Shown here: positions 1 to 7,647 of the stretch, in pieces
Layout of the letters: the number at the start of each line of letters is the position of its first letter
Position numbering within the stretch: position 1 is the first letter of the stretch
NCBI GenBank assembly: GCA_903854655.1
Contig: CAINXC010000090.1
Location: 1 to 37,763 of the forward strand
Source: an uncultured Verrucomicrobiota bacterium
GTDB taxonomy: Bacteria > Verrucomicrobiota > Verrucomicrobiia > Verrucomicrobiales > Verrucomicrobiaceae
Length of the DNA stretch: 37,763 nt
Reading direction: 5' to 3'
Program-made: the position numbers and the translations under genes
Notes under the pieces: generated by a model
Seen by the model: the letters and a program-made list of their open reading frames with translations, nothing else
Told to the model about the DNA's origin: nothing
Database searches by the model: none

Positions 1-2
1 AC

Positions 3-941
3 ATTCTCCAGGCATGTCCGACTGAATGGGAGAATGTGAAGAAATTCATCAAAACGCCCAACCTCGGAGACGCCTTGGCGCGGTTGCGAGGACACCGGCT
101 ACCAGGAGCTCGCGAGGCACTTCGCGAGGGTGTGCGTTCCTTCTGGAGCCCCGAGAGCGATGTCATCTGCGTACTCCGTAACAAACTCGTGCATCAGGGT
201 GGATTTGATCCCGATCGCAAAGTGCAGGAAACGATTGACTCGCAAAATGGACAGTGGTGCGCCGTCCATCCCACTGATCTACTTGAGAAAGTGATTCCTA
301 TTGGTTACTCAGGGGACGATCTTTTGGTTGATGCCAAGACGGGATATTGGTCCTGTCGACACGTGCAGAACCACATACATCTCATGGATCAGAATCTCTG
401 CCATCGATTTGCATTGCCCACGACGCGTCACCGACCCAGGAAACTAAAATTCACCAGCTCACAATCCCACTCTGCGCTGCCATTTCCACCAGGGACTCCC
501 CTCCCAACCTGCCAGCCTGCACTTAATTTTATCTCCCCACCAGAAACACCTTCAGTCGATCCGGATTATACTATGATAACCAGTGAAAAGGAAATCTCAT
601 GTGCTCAGGCTCGGATGCAAATCAGGAAACAATTCGACGATTTAGTACGTAGTTATTGCGAAGAAGCTGGAATCGCAATAGTTGGTATTTCAAGTGGAAT
701 GCCTGGAAGTGTTCTTTCTCATACAATTCGTGGGCACGACTTGAACCTGAGCTATAACATTCGGGCCCAAGGTTGCTCAGATGACACGTCGGAACGTGTC
801 GAGATACGAATTCGCGAGGTCGACTTTGAACCATTGGTCACGATTTTTGGCACTAAAAGTCAGATGAGGGACTACACGTCAAACCTCTTAACCGATGCAA
901 CAGATTACCTCAAGAGCTGTATTGATAAGTCACCTCAGTGA
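3..941 (+). CDS. 3' part of an unrecognised protein with a HEPN-like RX4H motif (5'-truncated by window)
   Basis: The reading frame is open to the left edge, so the true start probably lies outside the window; a GTG at 36 is the first internal initiator and has no convincing ribosome site. Numbering from that GTG, residues 48-53 read RNKLVH, an R-N-X3-H match to the RX4-6H motif of HEPN domains, followed by GGFD as in several HEPN families found in defence or restriction-linked proteins. A Pro/Ser-rich linker (about 135-180) leads to a C-terminal domain (about 185-300) that I do not recognise. The DNA is visibly richer in A+T than the rest of the window, especially around 540-760, which suggests transfer. 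The stop overlaps that of the convergent gene by 12 bases. The frame is secure; the HEPN assignment rests on one short motif and is tentative. Confidence 0.6.
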   Translation: MLQACPTEWENVKKFIKTPNLGDALARLRGHRLPGAREALREGVRSFWSPESDVICVLRNKLVHQGGFDPDRKVQETIDSQNGQWCAVHPTDLLEKVIPIGYSGDDLLVDAKTGYWSCRHVQNHIHLMDQNLCHRFALPTTRHRPRKLKFTSSQSHSALPFPPGTPLPTCQPALNFISPPETPSVDPDYTMITSEKEISCAQARMQIRKQFDDLVRSYCEEAGIAIVGISSGMPGSVLSHTIRGHDLNLSYNIRAQGCSDDTSERVEIRIREVDFEPLVTIFGTKSQMRDYTSNLLTDATDYLKSCIDKSPQ

Positions 942-1271
942 CTGGGTAATGTTCGAGCCGTTTCTTACACAAAACCAACCTGTCAGCCGTTGCGTGACCA
1001 GCTCGACTGCAGAGAATGGTGTCAGGTGTTTTCTGTTGAAGGGCAGAACCAAATCGATGCTACACGGCCCTTCGGGCGTGATCACGTTGCGACCCGACTC
1101 CACATCCGCCACCAAAAGTCGATCCCGGCTTGCGGGGTGGCGCAGCAGGTAAGTGGTCGCATCAGCTTCGCTGACCGCGATTTCGATGGGCAGCCCTTTG
1201 AACACGGCTTTCACACTGGCGAGAAAGCTTTCGTCCAGTTCTTCTGCCGTGGTGTGGAAGACCGTCGTCAT
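930..1271 (-). CDS. Orphan antitoxin-like protein, C-terminus aberrant (possible toxin-antitoxin remnant)
   Basis: From the ATG at 1271 the first 70 or so residues resemble a family of small type II antitoxins seen in cyanobacteria and Verrucomicrobiota: an ELDESF start, a short beta-strand (IEIAVSEAD), then TYLLRHPASRDRLL and an acidic ADVESGRN tail. These proteins normally end shortly after that tail and are followed by a RelE/YoeB-type toxin. Here the frame runs on for about 40 residues of unfamiliar sequence, and no toxin-like frame follows on the minus strand before the convergent gene. One or two residues also seem to be missing between RLL and ADVE. An in-frame start at 1334 is possible but would add 21 unrelated residues. 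I read it as a decayed or recombined module that lost its toxin. Family recall is moderate; degeneration is inferred. Confidence 0.5.
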   Translation of the reverse strand: MTTVFHTTAEELDESFLASVKAVFKGLPIEIAVSEADATTYLLRHPASRDRLLVADVESGRNVITPEGPCSIDLVLPFNRKHLTPFSAVELVTQRLTGWFCVRNGSNITQSLR

Positions 1272-1380
1272 GCCGATGACAGTGCCATCGCACTCCCTGG
1301 GTGCAAAGGTCGAATTTGAAACTCCATCGCACAATCCGCCCCCCTTCAGAACTGGTCATTCGGATCAACACAGGGATTTG

Positions 1381-1459
1381 AAACCACTAATAGACACTCA
1401 TGCTCACTTATTTGAGATTCAGAAACCCATCAGTGATCATGAGTGTCCATTAGTGGTTT
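1381..1459. repeat. Long hairpin made of phased 10-bp units (inverted repeat, about 28-nt arms)
   Basis: Positions 1381-1408 and 1432-1459 are inverted copies matching at 26 of 28 positions, with a 23-nt loop. Each arm is itself a tandem array: the left arm reads as successive decamers beginning at 1383, 1393 and 1403 that fit NCACTNATNN, and the right arm fits the same consensus on the minus strand. The element is intergenic and has no T-tract on either side, so it is not a simple terminator. It resembles short dispersed palindromic repeats of bacterial genomes; dispersal cannot be seen from one window. Confidence 0.75.
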
Positions 1460-1552
1460 GCCTTCCAAAGGCGTGGCGGCCTGCTGCCAGGATTTTTCGG
1501 TCCACCGAAATCCCATTGTGGCGGGTCCTGACCCTGACCACCATGAACACAA

Positions 1553-1582
1553 AAGAGGCAGGCCCTTGCGAGCCTGCCTCTT
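1553..1582 (-). terminator. Rho-independent terminator of the sugar dehydrogenase gene
   Basis: An 11-bp stem, AAGAGGCAGGC paired with GCCTGCCTCTT, has an 8-nt loop; read on the minus strand it is followed by a T-rich run (the AAAA at 1551-1554 on the plus strand). It lies about 30 bases past the stop at 1611. Confidence 0.8.
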
Positions 1583-1610
1583 CATCAGTGATCAAAACCG
1601 AGAGCCTTGC

Positions 1611-2999
1611 TTACTTCGCTTGCAGCGGAGCGGTCACGGCGCCCGCAGGCACCTTGTCGGCGGAGACGATTTTCCAGATCGCGCCGGGGGCTTCCTGGTA
1701 GGGATCGACCTTGCCGCCGTAGCCCGCAGTGCCGTTGCAGAGGTAGAGGCTGCCGTCTTCACCTTCGCCGCCGCCGGTGGGGCGCAGGGGGGTGTCGAGG
1801 TCGAGCAGTTCTTCCATCTGCCAGGCTCCGGCCGCATCGCGCTGGAGGCCCCAGATCTTGCCGGAACCCCAGTCGGACACGAAGCAGATGCCATCCAGCG
1901 AGGGGTATTCGGTGCCGCGATAGACGCCGACACCGACGACGCAGTTGCCCTGGTCCACGTGGCTGTACTCGGCGATGGGCAGCTTGCCCACCAGCGGATA
2001 CTCGGCGGGATCTTCGCCGCGTTCCTTGCCGTCAGGTCCCTTGACCACCTTCTGCGGGAAGGGATGGCTGCCGCACATGAACTTCCAGCCGTAGTTGATG
2101 CCGCCCTTGGAGCCAGCGGGCTCGAAGTCGATTTCTTCCCAGTGGTTCTGGCCCACGTCGAAAACATAGAGGTCGCCGGTCTTGCGGTCGAAGGACATGG
2201 TCCAGGGATTGCGGATGCCGTAGGACCAGATTTCCGGCTGGGCCTTGGGGGCGATCTTGCTGAAGGCCTCTTCGCTCACGCCAAACAGCGTCATCAATTG
2301 CGGCAGGTTGATGAAGGGGTTGTCCTTCGGAATGCCGTAGCCCTTCTCAGGGGTGCGGGTGTTGACGTCGATGCGCAGCACCTTGCCCAGCGTGGTGCTG
2401 AGGTCCTGGCCGGCGTTGAGCACGTCCCCTTCCCAGCCGCCGTCACCGCTGCCGATGTAGAGGTAGCCATCGGGACCAAAGGTGATCTCGCCGCCGTTGT
2501 GATTGCAGTACGGGCGGTGCAACTGCATCACTACGCGGGCGCTGTCGGGATCGGCCTCATCTGGCTTGCCCTTCTTCACCTTGTACTCGACGATCATGCC
2601 GTCGCCGTTGAACCACATGTCGGAGTAATGGACGTAGAACAGGCCGTTCTCCTTGTACTTGGGATGGAAGGCGATATCATACAGGCCTTGCTCCAGGAAG
2701 GAGCTGACGGTCACCTGGCGGATGTCGAGGAAGGGCTTCTTGAGGAGCTTGCCGTTCTTGATGACGCGCACCAAGCCGGGGCGCTCGCAGACGAAAATGC
2801 GGCCGCTGCCATCCTTGGGAGCATCGACATGGGTGGGCTCGGCGAGGCCGTCAGCCACTTTGACCAGGACAATCTTGGGGTTGCCGGGCAGTTTGCCGCC
2901 GGGTTGCACGGGTTTAGGGTCTGCGGCAGAAGCACTCATCCCGGCGCCGAGGGCCAGGGCCAGGATAAGCTTGTGGACGGATGCGATGCCTCGTTTCAT
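1611..2999 (-). CDS. Secreted PQQ-dependent sugar dehydrogenase family (GSDH beta-propeller)
   Basis: The 462-aa protein starts with a signal peptide (KLILALALGAG, cleavage near ASA-ADP at 23-26) and continues as a glucose/sorbosone dehydrogenase type six-bladed propeller. Recognisable landmarks are GLYDIAFHPKY (105-115), CNHNGGEITFGPDGYLYIG (165-183), GIRNPWTMSFD (261-271) and INYGWKFMCG (301-310). In soluble glucose dehydrogenases the His of the HNGG stretch is the catalytic base, here H167. The family oxidises aldoses in the periplasm using PQQ; the exact substrate cannot be told, and some relatives bind PQQ without a known substrate. It is transcribed alone, with a terminator behind it, and is divergent from yggU. 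Length and motifs are normal for the family. Confidence 0.88.
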   Translation of the reverse strand: MKRGIASVHKLILALALGAGMSASAADPKPVQPGGKLPGNPKIVLVKVADGLAEPTHVDAPKDGSGRIFVCERPGLVRVIKNGKLLKKPFLDIRQVTVSSFLEQGLYDIAFHPKYKENGLFYVHYSDMWFNGDGMIVEYKVKKGKPDEADPDSARVVMQLHRPYCNHNGGEITFGPDGYLYIGSGDGGWEGDVLNAGQDLSTTLGKVLRIDVNTRTPEKGYGIPKDNPFINLPQLMTLFGVSEEAFSKIAPKAQPEIWSYGIRNPWTMSFDRKTGDLYVFDVGQNHWEEIDFEPAGSKGGINYGWKFMCGSHPFPQKVVKGPDGKERGEDPAEYPLVGKLPIAEYSHVDQGNCVVGVGVYRGTEYPSLDGICFVSDWGSGKIWGLQRDAAGAWQMEELLDLDTPLRPTGGGEGEDGSLYLCNGTAGYGGKVDPYQEAPGAIWKIVSADKVPAGAVTAPLQAK

Positions 3000-3150
3000 A
3001 CGGTGTTCGTTTGGGGTGGATGTTGTAAAGAATGGGAGCTTATGAAAATCCAGCCGCTGGCAGCAAGACGGAAGTTGCTCATGATGGCTGATTCACGAGC
3101 CTGTTTTCTTCAGCGCGACGAGACCGCCGAAACGGGCTAAGTCTTTCACG

Positions 3151-3426
3151 ATGGAAACCACCACAATCACCTGCCGCGTCTCGCCCAATGCCCGCCGTTC
3201 CGAGTTCTCGGGCTGGACGATGGATGAAAAGGGCAGGCCGGTGCTGCTGATCAAGCTCCACGCCGCCCCGGTGGAAGGAGCGGCCAACAAGGAGCTGCTG
3301 CGATTTCTTGTAGAGGTGCTGGACTGCTCGAAAAGCCAGGTGACCCTGCTGCGCGGCGAAATCAGTCGGCTGAAGGTGGTGGAGTTTCCAAGCTCTGCCG
3401 CGGACAAGCTGCCGAAGCGGAACTGA
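3151..3426 (+). CDS. YggU/DUF167 (UPF0235) family protein
   Basis: A 91-aa protein carrying the family pattern: a start with CRVSPNARRSE (8-18), then LIKLHAAPVEGAANKELLR (33-51), and KSQVTLLRGEISRLKVV near the end, where the conserved G-x-S/T-R-x-K loop is visible as GEISRLK. The family is a small conserved alpha/beta fold of unknown biochemical role, often next to cell-division or yggT genes; no such neighbours are present here. It starts at an ATG with no obvious ribosome site, about 150 bases from the divergent dehydrogenase gene and 100 bases before feoA. The identification is firm; function is not known. Confidence 0.85.
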   Translation: METTTITCRVSPNARRSEFSGWTMDEKGRPVLLIKLHAAPVEGAANKELLRFLVEVLDCSKSQVTLLRGEISRLKVVEFPSSAADKLPKRN

Positions 3427-3484
3427 CACAGAGTCTTCGCGGTGTGCGGGAATTGCGCAAATCGAGCCCGGTTTTGAAAAGAGG

Positions 3485-3512
3485 TTGTGTTGCGACACGT
3501 TCTCAATAAAAT
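3485..3512 (+). promoter_or_regulatory. Possible sigma70-type promoter for feoAB
   Basis: TTGTGT (3485-3490), a 16-nt spacer and TAAAAT (3507-3512) precede the feoA ATG at 3529. If used, transcription would begin near 3519, ruling out the GTG at 3487 as start. No clear Fur box is visible here. Confidence 0.35.
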
Positions 3513-3528
3513 CTCATTACAACCAACA

Positions 3529-3768
3529 ATGCTCGCTCCAACCAAATTATCTGAACTGCCTCCAGGGCAGAGCGGTGTTATTTCCCACATGCCCAGCGGG
3601 CGTGCGGCGCTCACCCGTTTGCGGGAAATGGGTTTGGTACCGGGTACGAAGGTGACCCTCATCCGGCGGGCCCCCCTGGGCGAGCCCATTGAAATCTGTG
3701 TCCATGGGTCGCGGCTGGCCATGCGCAATCATGAGGCGGCCTTCATCGAACTGGCGGCCACCCCATGA
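3529..3768 (+). CDS. feoA: FeoA, ferrous iron transport accessory protein
   Basis: The 79-aa product is a single SH3-like FeoA domain: LPPGQSGVI near the start, LTRLREMGLVPGTKVTLIRR in the middle, then APLGEPIEICVHGSRLAMR and the EAAFIEL end. FeoA acts in the cytoplasm as a partner of the FeoB ferrous iron transporter. I prefer the ATG at 3529 because it gives the usual family length; a GTG at 3487 would add 14 residues outside the domain and would sit inside the likely promoter. The stop overlaps the feoB start (ATGA), so the two genes are translationally coupled. Confidence 0.9.
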   Translation: MLAPTKLSELPPGQSGVISHMPSGRAALTRLREMGLVPGTKVTLIRRAPLGEPIEICVHGSRLAMRNHEAAFIELAATP

Positions 3769-5882
3769 GCAAACGCGAGGCGAACGGCGGGACGGTGGCA
3801 AAGGGTTTTTCTCCTGAGCCTCTCTTCGCGCTCATCGGCAACCCCAACTCGGGCAAAACGACGCTCTTCAACGCCCTCACGGGCTTGCGGCAAAAGGTCG
3901 CGAACTACCCAGGGGTGACGGTGGAAAAGAAGATCGGCGAGTGCATTTCGCAGCACGGCAAACGCCTGCAACTGATCGACCTGCCGGGGGCCTACAGCCT
4001 GAACGCGCGCTCGCCGGATGAAGCCGTGCTGCGCGACGTGCTGCTCGGTCGGCGCGCGGACACCCCACGCCCCGACCGGGTGATCTGCATCGTCGATGCC
4101 TCCAACCTGGAGCGCAATCTGTACCTGGTGACCCAGGTGCTGGAACTGGGCCTGCCGACAATTCTGGTGCTGAACATGATCGACGTGGCCGAGGGCAAAC
4201 ACTGGCGCATCGACGTGGAGAAGCTTTCCGGCATCCTGGGCATTCCTGTGATCCCCATGCAGGCGACTAGCGGCAAGGGCATGATTGAATTGAAGGTGGC
4301 CATGAGCCGCAGCGATGTGCCGGTGCCGCAGTGGCAGTCCCCTCCAGTGCCGGAAGCCATCAAGGTGGAGCTCGCCCACAGCCGTGACGCCCTTGCTCAA
4401 ATCGGTGCCGTGGGTGCGGATGCCAAGCTGATGGAGCCGCTCTATCTCATCAGCGACCACGATCCCTCGCACTACGGCATCGCCAGCTCCTACATGGACC
4501 GCATTGTCGAGTGCCGGAAGGGACTCGAGAGCGCCTTCCCCGGCTGGGAGGACGAACTGGTGAATGCCCGCTACGGAGCCGTCTCCGCCCTGTGCAAAGA
4601 GGTTCTGCATCGCCCCGAAGAGGACGGTCGCACGCTTACTGACCGGCTCGACGCAGTCTTGCTTCACTGGTTCTGGGGCGGCGCCAGCCTGTTCCTGGTG
4701 CTGGGGCTGCTTTTCTACCTCATGTTCAGCGTGGCCGAGGGGCCGATGAAGCTGATCGAGGCGCTTTTCACGGGTGCGGGTGGCTGGGTGCAGGCCCACA
4801 TGGCGGAAGGCGACCTGCGCGACCTGATCGTGAACGGGGTCATTCCTGGCGTCAGCGGCGTGGTGGTGTTCCTGCCGCAGATCATGATTTTGTTCTTCTT
4901 CATCGGCATGATGGAGGACACCGGCTACATGGCGCGCCTCGCCTTCATCATGGACCGGGTGATGAGCACGGTGGGGCTCAATGGCAAGTCGTTCCTGCCC
5001 ATCCTCAGCTCGCACTCCTGTGCTGTGCCGGGCATCATGGCCACCCGCACGATTGAGAACCCAAAGGACCGGCTGATCACCATCCTGGTGGCGCCGCTGG
5101 CGGTGTGCTCGGCGCGCGTGCCGGTGTATCTGCTGCTCATCGCCGCAACGGTTTCCTCCACAAGTGTGCCGGTGGCGACCAAGGTCGGGTTCATGCTGGG
5201 ATTGTACTTCGTCGGCATCACCGGCGTGTTCCTGTTTGCCTGGCTGTTCAACAAATGCGTGATGCGCGGCGTCAGTTCGCCGATGATCCTGGAGATGCCG
5301 TCCTACAAGCGGCCCGCGCTCCAGTCCATCTTTCTGCACATGTGGGAGCGGGTGACGGTGTTCCTGAAACGGGCGGGAACCGTGATCCTGGGGCTGAGCA
5401 TCCTGATCTGGTTTGCCTCCACCTATCCCAAGACACCGGGGGCCACGCCGGATCAGCAACTGGCGAACAGCTTCGCTGGCAGGGCCGGCCACCTCATCGA
5501 GCCTGCCATCAAGCCCCTGGGCTACGATTGGAAGATCGGCATCGGCCTGATCAGCAGCTTCGCCGCACGCGAGGTGTTCGTGGGCACGATGGGCATCATT
5601 TACGCGGTGGAGGAAACCGGGGACGAAAAGAACATCCAGCCCATCCGCGAGCGCCTGCGCGAGGAGCGCTGGCCCGATGGCCGCCACATTTACACTCCGC
5701 TGGTCTGCCTGAGCCTCATGATTTTCTACGCCTTTGCCATGCAGTGCATGAGCACCCTGGCCGTGGTGCGCCGGGAGACGAACTCGTGGAAATGGCCCTT
5801 GTTCCAGCTCGTGTACATGACCAGCACCGCCTATCTGCTGTCGATGCTCGTATATCAGGTGGGCACTTTGCTTGGCTTCTAA
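3765..5882 (+). CDS. feoB: FeoB, ferrous iron transporter with N-terminal G domain
   Basis: The 705-aa protein has a G domain with G1 GNPNSGKT (25-32), the G2 Thr in NYPGVTVE (47-54), G3 DLPG (72-75) and G4 NMID (137-140), then a helical spacer and a polytopic membrane half with two gate-type regions. The first carries GVSGVVVFLPQI and the conserved SCAVPGIMATRT stretch whose Cys lies in the proposed iron path; a second pore region near the C-terminus has AAREVFVGTMG. It imports Fe(II) across the inner membrane, controlled by GTP hydrolysis. Length is within the family range and all key motifs are intact. It overlaps feoA by 4 bases and is followed 18 bases later by the small Cys-rich partner gene. 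Confidence 0.95.
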   Translation: MSKREANGGTVAKGFSPEPLFALIGNPNSGKTTLFNALTGLRQKVANYPGVTVEKKIGECISQHGKRLQLIDLPGAYSLNARSPDEAVLRDVLLGRRADTPRPDRVICIVDASNLERNLYLVTQVLELGLPTILVLNMIDVAEGKHWRIDVEKLSGILGIPVIPMQATSGKGMIELKVAMSRSDVPVPQWQSPPVPEAIKVELAHSRDALAQIGAVGADAKLMEPLYLISDHDPSHYGIASSYMDRIVECRKGLESAFPGWEDELVNARYGAVSALCKEVLHRPEEDGRTLTDRLDAVLLHWFWGGASLFLVLGLLFYLMFSVAEGPMKLIEALFTGAGGWVQAHMAEGDLRDLIVNGVIPGVSGVVVFLPQIMILFFFIGMMEDTGYMARLAFIMDRVMSTVGLNGKSFLPILSSHSCAVPGIMATRTIENPKDRLITILVAPLAVCSARVPVYLLLIAATVSSTSVPVATKVGFMLGLYFVGITGVFLFAWLFNKCVMRGVSSPMILEMPSYKRPALQSIFLHMWERVTVFLKRAGTVILGLSILIWFASTYPKTPGATPDQQLANSFAGRAGHLIEPAIKPLGYDWKIGIGLISSFAAREVFVGTMGIIYAVEETGDEKNIQPIRERLREERWPDGRHIYTPLVCLSLMIFYAFAMQCMSTLAVVRRETNSWKWPLFQLVYMTSTAYLLSMLVYQVGTLLGF

Positions 5883-5900
5883 CCTCTGCCCGTCATCCTC

Positions 5901-6065
5901 ATGAAACCTGACTTCGACTGGCAATCCTGGGCCGCACTGGTGGTGGTCGCGGTCACTGCCTGCACTTTTCTGGCCCGCAGCTTGCGCCGCAAAAAGGGTG
6001 GATGCGGAGGTGGTTGTGGCTGCGAGGCTGGCAAGAAGCCGAAATTGCCCGTGGTCAATCGTTGA
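5901..6065 (+). CDS. FeoB-associated Cys-rich small membrane protein
   Basis: This 54-aa frame starts at an ATG 18 bases after feoB. It has a single predicted membrane helix (WAALVVVAVTACTFLARS, about 10-27), a basic stop-transfer RRKK, then the cluster CGGGCGC (35-41) and a Lys-rich tail ending in PVVNR. That arrangement is the signature of the FeoB-associated Cys-rich membrane proteins that occupy the third position of many feo operons. The three cysteines could hold iron or an iron-sulfur centre near the FeoB exit, but this is inference. Position, spacing and composition make the gene call strong despite its size. Confidence 0.85.
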   Translation: MKPDFDWQSWAALVVVAVTACTFLARSLRRKKGGCGGGCGCEAGKKPKLPVVNR

Positions 6066-6095
6066 ACCCGAAAGCAGGCTCGCTACTTCTTACTC

Positions 6096-6656
6096 TTGGA
6101 CTTTCCTGCCTTCATTCATGAATACGGCTACGCGGCGGTGCTCGTCGGTGGCGTCTTTGAGGGCGAGACGATCACCCTTCTGGCGGGTTTCGCGGCCCGG
6201 CAAGGCCTCCTCAGCCTGCCCTGGGTGATGGTGTGCGCCATGTCAGGCGTCCTCATCAGCGGCCAGTTCACCTTTTACTGCGGGCGGTTCTTTGGCACGA
6301 GACTTCTGGCCCGCTGGCCACGGCTTGCGGCGCGGGTGGACAAGTTCCATGTGAAGCTTGAGCGCTATGAAACCAGGATCCTGCTCACGTACCAGTTTTT
6401 GCCCGGCACCGCCACAGTGGTCCCGTTCACGCTTGGAATGGGGAAAATCAAGTCCTGGCGTTTCACCTGGCTGGATGTGATCGGCACCGCCTCCTGGGCC
6501 GCCTCGCAATCACTTCTCGGCTGGTTCTTCGGAGCCGCCGCCCAGCCGTTGATCGAGCGCTACAAGACCTGGGCGTTCATCGGCATCGCCATCCTGGTTT
6601 TGGTCATCGTGAGCATTGCGAAGCGCCGCCTCGGCCGGGTGATCGTGGAGGAGTAG
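6096..6656 (+). CDS. DedA family membrane protein
   Basis: A 186-aa integral membrane protein of the DedA/VTT family. It opens with an amphipathic reentrant segment (FIHEYGYAAVLVGGVFEGET), followed by the SGQFTFYCGRFFG segment (55-67), ERYETRILLTYQFLPGTATVVPFTLGMG (about 92-119), in which DedA proteins place conserved polar residues, and a C-terminal helix with a basic tail. Members are flippases or scramblases for undecaprenyl phosphate or phospholipids and affect envelope integrity. The only usable start in this frame is the TTG at 6096: the frame is closed by the TGA of the preceding small gene at 6063-6065, and no ATG or GTG lies near. The 30-base gap suggests it is the last gene of the feo operon. 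Confidence 0.87.
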   Translation: MDFPAFIHEYGYAAVLVGGVFEGETITLLAGFAARQGLLSLPWVMVCAMSGVLISGQFTFYCGRFFGTRLLARWPRLAARVDKFHVKLERYETRILLTYQFLPGTATVVPFTLGMGKIKSWRFTWLDVIGTASWAASQSLLGWFFGAAAQPLIERYKTWAFIGIAILVLVIVSIAKRRLGRVIVEE

Positions 6657-6746
6657 GTGGTTGAAACATAGAAGCTGATCACGGGCACAAAGCGCTGGGG
6701 AGCGCCCAGGAACCGCTGCTCGCCCGGATGAATGATGAAGATGACG

Positions 6747-7544
6747 TCAAAAACGCGCCTTGAATCCCACTGAGAAGAAAGGTGCCGCCCCCAGGATCAC
6801 CACCCGGTTCTGTTGGTAGAAATCCATGACCCGCTCCAGTGCCAGTCCAGCCTGCAAAGTGCTGCTCCAGCCGGGGGCAAATTCATGCTCCCACTGCACG
6901 CCTGTCCGGGTCTGGTAATACTCCAGTTGTTCGCGCTGGCCCGCAGCGCTGTCCATCTGAAAGCCCGTGCCGAGTTCATTGGCAAAAGCAGTGAGGGTGT
7001 CCCCTTTGGTCATTGACCAGGCCAGGGTGGTGTTGGGAAACAACAGATCGAGTTCGACCTTGTCGTTGATCTTCCACACAACACCGCCCACCGGCAGGAA
7101 CGGGTAGCGGGTCAGCCGCGCATAGTACACGCCGAAGGCAAGATCCACGTCCTTGCTCAGCGGATAGCCCGAAGCAAGCGTCACCGGCACATCGAAAGCG
7201 CCTTGATCGACATTGCTTCCCGAGTGCCATCCAGGCTGAAGTTCCAGCAGGAAAATCGGATCATCGCCTTCACGATAGTCCAGATCCAGATGCCCGCCGA
7301 TGGCTTGCAGGGTCCCGGGCAGTCCAGGAAGAGTCCTGTCGAAGTCAAACCGTTCGTATTCCGCTCCCCACACGAAATGCCAATGGTCATCAAGCTTGTG
7401 ATCCATCAGAGCCGCAAGCGTCGAGCGGGTTTCTCCCTCCGACGAAGCGGGCAGCGTATAACTCCAGGTGGATTCGAAGTTGAAATCAGCCCCTCGCCCC
7501 ATGGGTGCGATCAGCAGAAGCGCGAGACAAACATAACGACGCAT
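6747..7544 (-). CDS. DUF6268 family outer-membrane beta-barrel protein
   Basis: The 265-aa protein has a signal peptide (YVCLALLLIAPMGRGA, cleavage about residue 18), alternating hydrophobic/polar strands throughout and a C-terminal Phe, all features of outer-membrane barrels. The stretch FLPVGGVVWKINDKVELDLLFP (about 148-169) is the hallmark of DUF6268, common in Verrucomicrobiota and Bacteroidota. The role is unknown. It is the downstream member of a same-strand series with the JmjC-type gene, separated by about 100 bases, and is convergent with the DedA gene. Confidence 0.78.
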   Translation of the reverse strand: MRRYVCLALLLIAPMGRGADFNFESTWSYTLPASSEGETRSTLAALMDHKLDDHWHFVWGAEYERFDFDRTLPGLPGTLQAIGGHLDLDYREGDDPIFLLELQPGWHSGSNVDQGAFDVPVTLASGYPLSKDVDLAFGVYYARLTRYPFLPVGGVVWKINDKVELDLLFPNTTLAWSMTKGDTLTAFANELGTGFQMDSAAGQREQLEYYQTRTGVQWEHEFAPGWSSTLQAGLALERVMDFYQQNRVVILGAAPFFSVGFKARF

Positions 7545-7546
7545 GC

Positions 7547-7570
7547 CCTGATCTTTCGGTCATGATCAGG
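7547..7570 (-). promoter_or_regulatory. Hairpin over the ribosome-binding region of the DUF6268 gene
   Basis: CCTGATC and GATCAGG flank a 10-nt loop and lie between 3 and 26 bases upstream of the start at 7544. Folded in the mRNA this would cover the ribosome-binding region. It may equally be an operator; the arms are only 7 bp. Confidence 0.3.
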
Positions 7571-7647
7571 CCCGGGACAAGTGATTCCAGCACCCAATCA
7601 CCCCGCCAGATTGCCGCTGCCGGGGGCAGGCAGCCGGCTGATCGAAC

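Larger units (their letters stand above)
1272..1610. other. Gene-free interval between the antitoxin-like gene and the sugar dehydrogenase gene
   Basis: I see no credible coding sequence on either strand. The interval holds the 79-base repeat hairpin at 1381-1459, a small palindrome (TTTCGG-TCCA-CCGAAA, 1495-1510) and the minus-strand terminator at 1553-1582. Confidence 0.6.

Noticed and set aside
1443..3140. A 565-codon open frame on the plus strand antisense to the sugar dehydrogenase gene
   Set aside because: Its translation is compositionally odd, has no domain I recognise, and mirrors the real gene, whose signal peptide and motifs are clear. Long antisense frames are expected at this G+C content.
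3487..3529. Fur box upstream of feoA
   Set aside because: The region is A+T-rich in parts, but I could not find a credible copy of the 19-bp Fur palindrome.
3729..5924. A 731-codon open frame antisense to feoB
   Set aside because: His/Gln/Arg-rich low-complexity translation caused by codon bias of feoB on the other strand.
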